Part shown: positions 1-5,979 of the stretch, in pieces | Layout: each line of letters starts with the position of its first letter | How positions within the stretch are numbered: the first letter of the stretch is position 1 | Assembly (NCBI GenBank): GCA_963694825.1 | Contig: CAVOEV010000201.1 | Location: 1 to 9,247, forward strand | Origin: UBA8437 sp963694825 | GTDB lineage: Bacteria > Planctomycetota > Planctomycetia > Planctomycetales > Planctomycetaceae | DNA length: 9,247 nucleotides | Direction of reading: 5' to 3' | The notes under the pieces: model-generated | Told to the model about the DNA's origin: nothing | Seen by the model: the letters and a program-made list of their open reading frames with translations, nothing else | Database searches by the model: none | Program-made: the position numbers and the translations under genes

Positions 1-1
1 T

Positions 2-703
2 GGCGCTGCTGCGGCTCCCGGAATTGGCACACGGCAAAGGTTTGTCGAGGTGTTGGTGTTCATTGATTCGGGTCCATTGGAAATCGGCCACGCCGACATT
101 GCTCTGACCGATGGCCATGGGACGACCGTCTATGGCCAGCACGGTGTTGGACAGGGGAATGGAGGCTTCGCGGATTCGGCCTTCCTGCGTCGTTCGTTGG
201 ATCTCTACCTGCGGCAGGAAGCGGGTTCGGGTTTCAAGGTGCAGGTGGCGCGGGTGCCGGTGACCGAACAGCAATTCCGTGAGATCCAGGAGTACCTGGA
301 TGGCAGGTGGCAGGTCGACGATGACTTCCACTTGACCGACGACAATTGCTCTCAGAATGTCGGGTATGTCCTGAAACGCTGGGATTTGCTCGAGGACTGG
401 AAGGGCGGTCCCAACGTGATCAACGACGATCGATTCCAGTTTCCCGAAGGCGATCTTTACGACGACTTCATTCGGGGCGACACCGGGTGGGATCACCTGC
501 TTCCCGGTTATCTCAGCACCACGCCGGGCGGCCCGTCGCTGTTCGAATCGATCAAGAACACTCCGCCTCCCGGAAAGTCTCCGGCCGCAGCGGGAGGTTC
601 TAGCGGGTCGTCCAGTGGCTGCGGAGGTGGCGGTGGGCAAGGGAGCTCATCGGTGCTGGGGGTGCCCGATGATGGTGGCGAGTGGGATGGGATTGGAAAT
701 TGA
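2..703 (+). CDS. C-terminal part of a protein with a candidate permuted papain-like domain (5' partial)
   Basis: The reading frame is open from base 2 of the window, and the first in-frame start-like codon is GTG at 50. That GTG falls inside what reads as a beta-strand (RFVEVLVFIDSG), so the true start is probably upstream of the window. Counting from the GTG as residue 1, His14 lies in GHADIAL, a YGQHG turn follows near 28-32, and Cys100 opens a helix in DDNCSQNVGYVL. A His in a beta-strand followed by an Asn-Cys helix start is the order seen in circularly permuted papain-like peptidases such as the PPPDE and NlpC/P60-like groups. The tail from about residue 175 is rich in Pro, Gly and Ser, ending in an acidic segment. 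The gene ends 49 bases before the next gene. Peptidase or effector activity is inferred from two motifs only. The upstream part, which could be a large secreted protein, is not visible. Confidence 0.75.
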   Translation, partial: GAAAAPGIGTRQRFVEVLVFIDSGPLEIGHADIALTDGHGTTVYGQHGVGQGNGGFADSAFLRRSLDLYLRQEAGSGFKVQVARVPVTEQQFREIQEYLDGRWQVDDDFHLTDDNCSQNVGYVLKRWDLLEDWKGGPNVINDDRFQFPEGDLYDDFIRGDTGWDHLLPGYLSTTPGGPSLFESIKNTPPPGKSPAAAGGSSGSSSGCGGGGGQGSSSVLGVPDDGGEWDGIGN

Positions 704-737
704 GTGGAGTCAAGTTTCCTGGTTCGCGGGCCGCGAC

Positions 738-743
738 AAGGAG
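738..743 (+). promoter_or_regulatory. Ribosome binding site for the 753 gene
   Basis: AAGGAG lies 9 bases before the ATG at 753. It is one of the best Shine-Dalgarno matches in the window and supports that start over the internal Met15. Confidence 0.6.
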
Positions 744-752
744 TGACGACCG

Positions 753-1331
753 ATGTTGAGATTTCGAGGAGCCGAGTCGACTGGGTGGTTGGCCATGTCA
801 CTGGTTGTGCTGACCTGTTGGGTGATTGGTGAGTGTCAGAGTGAGATTCCGGCTGGGGCTGGGGCTGGGTGTGGGTGTGGAGGAAGGAGTCTTGAGGCGA
901 CGGAATCGGCTGTTGTCGGGAAGTTGCCTGTCGAGGTGACTGCTGTCCAACGGGCTGTGCGTCAGCAGTTGATCTTGAAGACGGACAACCGATTGCTTCG
1001 CAGGTTGCAGCGAGAGCATTCGGGGACTGACGTGCTGGCGTATCAGTTCCCGACTCGGATGCGTCCGGTCGTGGTGCATCGATCGGGCGGTGCGATGTGG
1101 CGATTGTCGGCGTTGACGGCGAATCGGGTGGGTCAGGTACCTGTGATCGTGGTCCTGGGCCGTGGTGGCGTGGCGGGCGTGGTGAAAAAACCTGGATGGG
1201 GTGGGCAGTTGTTTGTATTGGCGTTGTGTGATCCGAAGCGTCCCGAGCGGACTCGGATTTGTATGATGTTCACGACATCTTCAATCCGTGAGGCACCGGG
1301 AAGACAGTCATCGGCGAAGCGAGATTCCTAG
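753..1331 (+). CDS. Hypothetical exported protein with Gly/Ala/Cys-rich linker
   Basis: This is a 192-residue protein that I do not recognise. The ATG start is supported by AAGGAG 9 bases upstream. Residues 12-26 (WLAMSLVVLTCWVIG) form a hydrophobic segment behind a short positive N-terminus, which suggests a signal peptide or membrane anchor. Cys22 and Cys28 do not sit in a standard lipobox. A low-complexity AGAGAGCGCGG stretch follows at 34-44, encoded by G-rich repeats. The rest is basic, with mixed helix and strand. A VPVIVVLGRGGVAG segment near 129-142 and LFVLALCD near 153-160 are hydrophobic. The gene lies 49 bases after the preceding gene on the same strand, so the two may be co-transcribed. 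A partner role, for example immunity or processing of the upstream protein, is possible, but nothing in the sequence demonstrates it. Confidence 0.6.
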   Translation: MLRFRGAESTGWLAMSLVVLTCWVIGECQSEIPAGAGAGCGCGGRSLEATESAVVGKLPVEVTAVQRAVRQQLILKTDNRLLRRLQREHSGTDVLAYQFPTRMRPVVVHRSGGAMWRLSALTANRVGQVPVIVVLGRGGVAGVVKKPGWGGQLFVLALCDPKRPERTRICMMFTTSSIREAPGRQSSAKRDS

Positions 1332-1357
1332 TCGAGTTCCGTATCGTCGCACCGTTT

Positions 1358-1488
1358 CGGGTGTGGCTGTCGGGACGGGGTAGGAGGATGGAGGAATCCC
1401 TCGGAGGCCGGTGGCCGGTTCCAGGACCGTCCCGGGTCACACGGCCAGTTCATCGATGACCCCGACAGCCCGCCCGACCCTTTTTTTT
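1358..1488 (+). terminator. Long-range inverted repeat ending in T8; terminator or attenuator candidate
   Basis: GGCTGTCGGG (1365-1374) is the exact reverse complement of CCCGACAGCC (1461-1470). GGGT (1359-1362) can close the base of the stem with ACCC (1477-1480), immediately before eight Ts (1481-1488). The loop is about 86 bases, unusually long for a simple intrinsic terminator. It contains further pairings: GAGG/CCTC (1391-1394 with 1399-1402), CCGG/CCGG (1408-1411 with 1415-1418), and CGGGACGG (1371-1378) with CCGTCCCG (1427-1434). The last competes with the long stem. The element could end the transcript of the 753 gene, attenuate the transposase gene that starts 35 bases later, or be a REP-like palindrome linked to it. 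Confidence 0.45.
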
Positions 1489-1523
1489 GAGACTGGAGAC
1501 TGACTTCAACAGGTGATTCTCAG

Positions 1524-2135
1524 ATGCCAAGACGAAAACGAGTCAACCGTGGCGGTTTGGTGTATCACGTACTGAATCGTGCAGCGGCGCGTCGACGCAT
1601 TTTCGAGACGCCGTCGGACTACTCGACCTTCGAACTTTGTCTCGAGCAGGCTCGGCAGCGGATCAACATGAGAATCCTGACCTACTGCATCCTGCCCAAT
1701 CACTGGCACCTGGTCTTGTGGCCCCGTGATGACGGGCATTTGTCTGAGTTCATGAAGTGGCTCGGGACAACTCACAGCCGTCGCTGGCAGGTGGCTCATC
1801 AGTCGGCCGGCGGCGGTCGGGTGTACCAGGGTCGATTCAAGTCGTTCCCGATCCAAGTCGAGGATCACCTGTTGGATGTGTGCCGGTATGTGGAGAGGAA
1901 CGCTCTTCGAGGCGACCTGGTGGAAGTTGCCCAGGAGTGGCGATGGTCGGGATTGTGGCAGCGGTCCAACGGGGGGCAATCGGTGAGGCTGGCCCGATGG
2001 CCGGTGTCCCGGGGCTCGGACTGGTTGCAGCGGGTCAACTGTGCACAGACCGATGCGGAACTGGCAGTTGTGCGGAAGTCGGTTCAGTCGGAATCGAGTC
2101 TGGGTTGGGTTGATCTCCAGCAGCCAGTTGAATAG
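1524..2135 (+). CDS. REP-associated tyrosine transposase (RAYT), Y1 HUH family
   Basis: This 203-residue single-domain HUH endonuclease belongs to the IS200/IS605 TnpA-like (Y1_Tnp) superfamily. Family members nick single-stranded DNA at a hairpin and form a 5'-phosphotyrosine. The start of the family fold is seen at residues 12-27 (LVYHVLNRAAARRRIF). The metal-binding HUH pair is His60 and His62 in ILPNHWHLVLW. The likely nucleophile is Tyr122 in VCRYVERNALRG, and YQGRFKSFPI (101-110) precedes it as in RAYTs. Length and motif wording fit the REP-associated group better than mobile IS200 transposases. AGGTGA (1511-1516) lies 7 bases before the ATG. No tnpB and no matching second copy of the end palindromes are visible, so it is probably a resident, non-autonomous or domesticated gene. 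It converges with the ABC-F gene, leaving 19 bases between the two stops. Confidence 0.92.
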   Translation: MPRRKRVNRGGLVYHVLNRAAARRRIFETPSDYSTFELCLEQARQRINMRILTYCILPNHWHLVLWPRDDGHLSEFMKWLGTTHSRRWQVAHQSAGGGRVYQGRFKSFPIQVEDHLLDVCRYVERNALRGDLVEVAQEWRWSGLWQRSNGGQSVRLARWPVSRGSDWLQRVNCAQTDAELAVVRKSVQSESSLGWVDLQQPVE

Positions 2136-2150
2136 CTCGAGATGCCCGAG
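2136..2150. terminator. Weak hairpin between convergent genes
   Basis: The 19-base gap between the transposase and ABC-F stops contains CTCG (2136-2139) and CGAG (2147-2150), which can form a 4-base-pair stem around a 7-base loop. There is no T-run on either side, so a bidirectional terminator role is only a suggestion. Confidence 0.15.
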
Positions 2151-2154
2151 GCGA

Positions 2155-4074
2155 TCAATTCCGATCGATCGATTCTTCCCAGTGTGCGATCAGCATTTCG
2201 AGTTCGTCCTGGACGATCTCGTAGTCGGTGACGATGAGTTTCATTCGCTGGGCGTCACGGTGAATGTCGGTGTCGGCCAGCAGTTCTTCGAGTTCGTCCT
2301 TGCGTGCTTCGGCGGTGGCGATATCGGCTTCGAGTTCGGACACCTTGCGATAGGCAAACTGTCTCTTGCCTGGTTCGGTCTCATCGTTGTCGGATGCCGC
2401 GTTGGCCGTGGGTATGGAGTCGGGTCGGGAGTGGGATGTTCCGACGGCCGCGGTTGAAGTTCCGGTGGTGTCGGTTTGTGGCTGGTTGTTTTCGTGGAAG
2501 CTGCAGTATTGCGAGTAGTTCCCATCGTAGAGTCGGCAGCGATCGTCTTCGATGACGAGTACATGGGTGGCGACCTGGTCGATGAAGTAGCGATCGTGTG
2601 TGACAAACAGCACGGTTCCGTCGAAGTTGCACAGGGCGGCTTCGAGTCCATCTCGAGCCCAGAGGTCGAGGTGATTGGTGGGTTCGTCGAGCACCATCAG
2701 GTTGGGGTTGGTGGCGGCAATCTTCGCCAGTGCGGCCTTGCATTGTTCTCCACCGCTGCAGTTTCCGAACGCTTGCAGAGTGATGTCGCCGGTGAGTCCG
2801 AAGCGGGCGAGCAGGCCGCGGATTTGTCCGGGCGTCACATCGGGTTGTCCGGGTGGTCGGACGACTTCGACGAGATCGATATTTTTGGGAATCGCTTCGA
2901 GTCCCTGGTCGAAGTAGGCAATGTCGACGTTGTGCCCCAATTTGACTCGGCCGCGGTCGGGTTCGAGTTGTCCGATCAGTGTTTTGAGCAGCGTGGTCTT
3001 ACCGCTGCCGTTGGGCCCCAGGATCCCCAGTCTCTGGCCTCGTTCGACTCTCAGCGTCAGGTCCTGAAACAGTGGTTCCGTGAACCCCTTGGTGATCTCG
3101 AGTGCTTCGACCACGATTTCTCCCCTGCGGGCGGGTTGGCCGAAGGTCTTGGGCGGGACGTGGAAGTTGTCGAGTTGTTCGATGTCATCGAGTCGTTCGA
3201 GTTTTCGGATCCTGTCGGCGGCCTGTTTATGTTTTTGCCCGTACTGGTTCTTGCGGATGAAGTCTTCGGTCCGGGCGACGAGGTTCTGTTGTCGCCGGGC
3301 GACCTTACCGAGTCGTTCCTGTCGTTGGGCTCGTTGTTTGCGGTAGGCGGTGAAGTTACCGGGGTAGGTGTCGAGTCGATCGGGTCGGAGTTCGAGGATG
3401 CGTGTGACGACCTTGTCGAGGAAGAAGCGGTCGTGGCTGACGAGGATCATCGCTGGTCGGGCCCGGATCAGGAATGATTCGAGCCATTCGGTTGCGGCGA
3501 TGTCGAGGTGATTGGTGGGCTCATCGAGCAGTATCACATCGGGGTCGGCGAGCAGGATTTTGGCCAATGAGGCTCGAGCCTGTTGGCCTCCGCTGAACGT
3601 CGATATGGGTCGAGTGAACTCGGGTTGAGCGAAGCCGAGTCCTTCGAGGACTTCGCAGACCCGGTGATCGATTTGGAATCCGGCGTTTTGTTCGAGCGTG
3701 GCGTGAACGGTGTCGTAGCGGCGCAGCAACGCGTCTGTGGTTTCGCTGGCAATTTGTTCTGCCAGCGTTTCGGCCTCGCGTTGCAATTCGAACAGCCACT
3801 CGAGTCCCTGTGCTGCTTCGTCCCACAGAGTCCGATCGTGCTGGAGGTCGGGTTGTTGTTCGAGCAGTCCGACGCGGACGGACTTGGGAGTTTCGAGCAC
3901 GCCGGTATCGGGTTCGTCGAGGCGTGCGAGGATTTTCAGGAGTGTGGTCTTGCCGCTGCCGTTGGGTCCGACCAGGCCGACTCGGTCCCCGCTACGGATT
4001 TCGAGGCGCAGCCCGGCGAAGACCGGTTCGGCGTCGAATTGGCGAGTCAGGTCTCGGGCGGTGAGCAGGATCAT
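2155..4074 (-). CDS. ABC-F family ATPase (Uup/YfmR-like architecture)
   Basis: This 639-residue cytosolic protein has two ATP-binding domains and no membrane segments. Known ABC-F proteins bind the ribosomal E site, and their interdomain linker contacts P-site tRNA to relieve stalled translation. Domain 1: Walker A GPNGSGKT 36-43, signature SGGQQ 161-165, Walker B ILLDEPTNHLD 181-191, switch SHDRFF 213-218. A charged helical linker spans about 240-315. Domain 2: Walker A 353-360, signature CSGGEQ 439-444, Walker B VLDEPTNHLD 461-470, switch THDRYF 492-497. A Ser/Thr-rich hinge (about 530-570) leads to a charged C-terminal coiled coil (about 570-639), as in Uup. I chose the ATG at 4074 because MILLTARDL is the usual family beginning. 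A TTG at 4122 would add 16 Ala/Pro-rich residues, and neither start has a good Shine-Dalgarno site. The gene is divergent from mqnD. Housekeeping versus antibiotic-protection roles cannot be separated from sequence alone. Confidence 0.93.
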   Translation of the reverse strand: MILLTARDLTRQFDAEPVFAGLRLEIRSGDRVGLVGPNGSGKTTLLKILARLDEPDTGVLETPKSVRVGLLEQQPDLQHDRTLWDEAAQGLEWLFELQREAETLAEQIASETTDALLRRYDTVHATLEQNAGFQIDHRVCEVLEGLGFAQPEFTRPISTFSGGQQARASLAKILLADPDVILLDEPTNHLDIAATEWLESFLIRARPAMILVSHDRFFLDKVVTRILELRPDRLDTYPGNFTAYRKQRAQRQERLGKVARRQQNLVARTEDFIRKNQYGQKHKQAADRIRKLERLDDIEQLDNFHVPPKTFGQPARRGEIVVEALEITKGFTEPLFQDLTLRVERGQRLGILGPNGSGKTTLLKTLIGQLEPDRGRVKLGHNVDIAYFDQGLEAIPKNIDLVEVVRPPGQPDVTPGQIRGLLARFGLTGDITLQAFGNCSGGEQCKAALAKIAATNPNLMVLDEPTNHLDLWARDGLEAALCNFDGTVLFVTHDRYFIDQVATHVLVIEDDRCRLYDGNYSQYCSFHENNQPQTDTTGTSTAAVGTSHSRPDSIPTANAASDNDETEPGKRQFAYRKVSELEADIATAEARKDELEELLADTDIHRDAQRMKLIVTDYEIVQDELEMLIAHWEESIDRN

Positions 4075-4133
4075 TGGTGGTGCAGGGAGGGGGGCGGCGG
4101 GGCTGTTGGCGAAGGTGGCCAATGGTAGTTCAT
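4071..4133 (-). CDS. Candidate proline-rich leader peptide before the ABC-F gene
   Basis: An ATG at 4133 opens a 20-codon ORF whose middle reads WPPSPTAPPPPS. Its TGA (4073-4071) overlaps the ABC-F ATG (4074-4072) as ATGA, the classic geometry for translational coupling. Consecutive prolines slow the ribosome, and some ABC-F proteins (Uup, YfmR) are known to help at such stalls, so a feedback leader is plausible. Against this, GC-rich DNA readily encodes proline in some frame, the upstream Shine-Dalgarno is weak, and the same bases could instead be the N-terminal extension of the ABC-F protein read from TTG 4122 in another frame. Confidence 0.35.
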   Translation of the reverse strand: MNYHWPPSPTAPPPPSLHHQ

Positions 4134-4144
4134 TGGCCTACCAT
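4117..4144 (-). promoter_or_regulatory. Overlapping, mutually exclusive inverted repeats in the ABC-F leader
   Basis: On the plus strand, GGCCAATG (4117-4124) pairs perfectly with CATTGGCC (4131-4138) across a 6-base loop. ATGGTAG (4122-4128) pairs perfectly with CTACCAT (4138-4144) across 9 bases. The arms overlap at 4122-4124 and at 4138, so only one hairpin can form at a time. In the ABC-F transcript each hairpin covers one mini-ORF start codon. Alternatives are a protein-binding operator in the divergent ABC-F/mqnD region, or coincidence. Confidence 0.45.
4130..4144 (-). CDS. Candidate 4-codon mini-ORF (MVGQ) preceding the proline-rich leader
   Basis: ATG at 4144 is followed by GTA, GGC, CAA and TGA. 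The stop overlaps the ATG of the next mini-ORF at 4133 as ATGA, so both junctions in this leader share the same CCAATGA context. It may be chance. It matters only as part of the chained arrangement. Confidence 0.2.
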   Translation of the reverse strand: MVGQ

Positions 4145-4213
4145 GGCAAACGGCTTGTGAGCACCGTCGTGGGCGGTCAATGACCCGGTCCTGACGAAAG
4201 AAACGGCGAACCG

Positions 4214-5065
4214 ATGAGTAGTGACGCGACGATCGAGATTCGGGTCGGGCACAGCCCCGACCCGGACGACGCTTTCATGTTTCATGCCTTGGCCAACGAT
4301 TGTATCGACACCGGTCGCTACCGGTTCACTCACGAACTGGTCGACATCGAAACACTCAACCAGCGAGCCTTCACCGGTGAACTCGAACTGACGGCCGTCA
4401 GTCTGCATGGCTACGCCTACCTGACGGACATTTATGCCATCTGCAGTTGCGGAGCGAGCATGGGTGACAACTATGGTCCGATGGTGGTGGCTCGCGAGGC
4501 GTGGTCTATCGACGACCTGCGGGGTAAGACGATCGCCGTGCCGGGGACACTGACGACGGCATTCTTGTCGTTGAAGTTGTTGTTGGGCGATGACTTCGAG
4601 TACGTCGTGCATCCGTTCGACCAGTTGCTGAACATCGTCGAATCGGGAGCGGCCGATGCGGGTTTGATCATTCACGAAGGGCAGTTGACGTATGGCGATC
4701 AGGGTCTGAACCTGGTGGTCGACATGGGCAAGTGGTGGATGGAAGAGACCGGACTACCGCTGCCCTTGGGGGCCAACGCGATTCGCAAGGACCTGGGTGC
4801 TGAGGTGATGCGTGACGTGACCGGGTACTTGAAGCAGAGCATCGAGTACGGGTTGGAGCATCGGGACGAGGCTTTGGCGTACGCGTTGCAGTACGGCCGG
4901 GATCTCGACCAGCAAAAGGCCGACACGTTTGTCGGCATGTACGTCAACGACTGGACGCTCGATTTCGGCGAGCGGGGCCGCGAGGCTGTGCGAATGCTGT
5001 TGGCTCGTGGATACGAAGCGGGAGTGATTCCCGAGAAGATTGAGCCCGAGTTCATAGACGGTTAG
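4214..5065 (+). CDS. mqnD: 1,4-dihydroxy-6-naphthoate synthase (futalosine menaquinone pathway)
   Basis: MqnD converts cyclic dehypoxanthine futalosine to 1,4-dihydroxy-6-naphthoate in the futalosine route to menaquinone. The 283-residue protein has the periplasmic-binding-protein-like fold typical of the family and no signal peptide, as expected for a cytosolic enzyme. The hallmark N-terminal motif HSPDPDDAFMFHAL is at 13-26. LRGKTIAVPGTLTTAF at 102-117 is the substrate-pocket region. LIIHEGQLTY at 151-160 holds His154, matching the catalytic histidine known from the Thermus enzyme. GLPLPLGAN at 180-188 is also family-typical and helps distinguish it from MqnA. The ATG has only a weak purine stretch (GAAAGAAA) upstream. 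The gene leads a co-oriented run with the SDR gene and nadB and is divergent from the ABC-F gene. Other mqn genes are not in the window, which is common because they are often scattered. Confidence 0.9.
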   Translation: MSSDATIEIRVGHSPDPDDAFMFHALANDCIDTGRYRFTHELVDIETLNQRAFTGELELTAVSLHGYAYLTDIYAICSCGASMGDNYGPMVVAREAWSIDDLRGKTIAVPGTLTTAFLSLKLLLGDDFEYVVHPFDQLLNIVESGAADAGLIIHEGQLTYGDQGLNLVVDMGKWWMEETGLPLPLGANAIRKDLGAEVMRDVTGYLKQSIEYGLEHRDEALAYALQYGRDLDQQKADTFVGMYVNDWTLDFGERGREAVRMLLARGYEAGVIPEKIEPEFIDG

Positions 5066-5122
5066 TGAATGTCTGTTGCTGAGGGTGGCGGGGCTGGCTC
5101 GGTCACCACGCTGGACACTTGT

Positions 5123-5128
5123 GGGGAG
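5123..5128 (+). promoter_or_regulatory. Ribosome binding site selecting the SDR start at 5139
   Basis: GGGGAG sits 10 bases before the ATG at 5139. It favours this start over an upstream in-frame TTG at 5076, whose extra 21 residues do not look like part of the Rossmann fold. Confidence 0.45.
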
Positions 5129-5138
5129 CGGCGAGGCG

Positions 5139-5933
5139 ATGTCGACATCTTCGGCTGAATATCTTCAGGGTCTGTTTGGTCTGGACGGCTTGACGGCGGT
5201 GGTGATTGGTGGGACGGGCGTTCTGGGCGGTGCCTTCTGCGACGCATTGGGAGCGGCCGGGGCTCATGTGGTGGTGGCTGGTCGGAGTGCCGAGCGTGGT
5301 GGCGAGCGGGTCGAGTTGATCATAGCGGCGGGTGGATCGGCCGAGTTCCATGCCGTCGACAATACGTCTCGCGAGGATCTCGAGGCGGTTGTTGCGAGTC
5401 TGGGTGAAGCGGGGCGCCGTCCGGACATCGTGATCAACGGAGCCGGGATCAACTCGGCGACTCCGTTTCTGGAGATTACCGAGGCGGAGTGGGAGCAGAT
5501 TCTTTCGGTCAATCTTGGCGGAGTGCAATTGGGTTGCCAGGTCTTTGGCGCGGCGATGCTGGCCGACGGTCGAGGGGGGGCGATCGTCAACATCGCATCG
5601 CTTTCGGGCATCACGGCGCTGTCTCGTGTCTTCACGTATTCGGCGACCAAGGCCGCGGTGATCAACCTGACTCAGAATCTTGCTCGCGAGTGGGCTGCGT
5701 CGGGGATCCGGGTCAACGCCTTGTCACCGGGTTTCTTTCCGGCCGAGCAGAACCGCAAGGTGCTGACGCCCGACCGCGTGGCCAGCATCATGACTCATAC
5801 TCCGATCGACCGTTTCGGCGAGTCTCACGAATTGGCCGGAGCGATCTTGTTGTTGTCGAGTCCGACGGCGGGGAGTTTTCTGACTGGTGAGAACCTGGTG
5901 GTTGACGGCGGTTTCATGGCGACGACGATCTAG
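5139..5933 (+). CDS. SDR family oxidoreductase, fructuronate reductase/mannonate oxidoreductase-like
   Basis: This is a 264-residue classical short-chain dehydrogenase/reductase using NAD(P). The cofactor-binding turn is GGTGVLGGAF (24-33), a variant of TGxxxGxG. The NNAG position reads NGAG (100-103). The active site is Asn125, Ser154, Tyr167 and Lys171 (YSATK), with Ser to Tyr spacing of 13 as in the family. PGFFPAEQNR (197-206) and HTPIDRFGE (220-228) strongly resemble SDR-type mannonate oxidoreductases such as Bacillus YjmF, so the substrate is probably a sugar acid. This rests on remembered motifs, not on a search. A first-strand residue pattern ending in GRS (48-50) hints at an NADP preference. 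The gene starts 73 bases after mqnD and ends 46 bases before nadB, all on one strand. A link to either cofactor pathway is not evident. Confidence 0.88.
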   Translation: MSTSSAEYLQGLFGLDGLTAVVIGGTGVLGGAFCDALGAAGAHVVVAGRSAERGGERVELIIAAGGSAEFHAVDNTSREDLEAVVASLGEAGRRPDIVINGAGINSATPFLEITEAEWEQILSVNLGGVQLGCQVFGAAMLADGRGGAIVNIASLSGITALSRVFTYSATKAAVINLTQNLAREWAASGIRVNALSPGFFPAEQNRKVLTPDRVASIMTHTPIDRFGESHELAGAILLLSSPTAGSFLTGENLVVDGGFMATTI

Positions 5934-5966
5934 GTGTTCCGGTTGGTATTGGTCGTGTTTCGGGTC

Positions 5967-5971
5967 AGGGG
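5967..5971 (+). promoter_or_regulatory. Ribosome binding site selecting the nadB GTG start
   Basis: AGGGG lies 8 bases before GTG 5980. It supports this start over a frame extension to 5887 that would overlap the SDR gene and add 31 Trp/Arg/Cys-rich residues unlike the family. Confidence 0.5.
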
Positions 5972-5979
5972 CCCATTGC

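Noticed and set aside
1332..2154. Complete IS200/IS605 insertion sequence
   Set aside because: There is no tnpB, no matching hairpin at the downstream end, and the RAYT-type motifs do not suit a standard mobile element.
2476..3477. Long open frame (333 codons) on the plus strand
   Set aside because: It lies wholly antisense to the well-supported ABC-F gene; such frames arise from the G/C third-position bias, and the peptide shows no family motif.
4075..4122. N-terminal extension of the ABC-F protein from TTG 4122
   Set aside because: The 16 added residues are Ala/Pro-rich and not family-like, TTG is a weak start with no Shine-Dalgarno, and MILLTARDL at 4074 matches the usual family start. 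It is not fully excluded.
3583..4128. Plus-strand 181-codon frame opposite the ABC-F N-terminus
   Set aside because: It is antisense to Walker A and signature regions of a clear ATPase and is not supported by a ribosome site.
4130..4675. Minus-strand 181-codon frame between ABC-F and mqnD
   Set aside because: It covers the mqnD coding strand in antisense and has no family motif.
5887..5979. Extension of nadB back into the SDR gene
   Set aside because: The added 31 residues are Trp, Arg and Cys-rich and antagonistic to a flavoprotein N-terminus; GTG 5980 has its own ribosome site.
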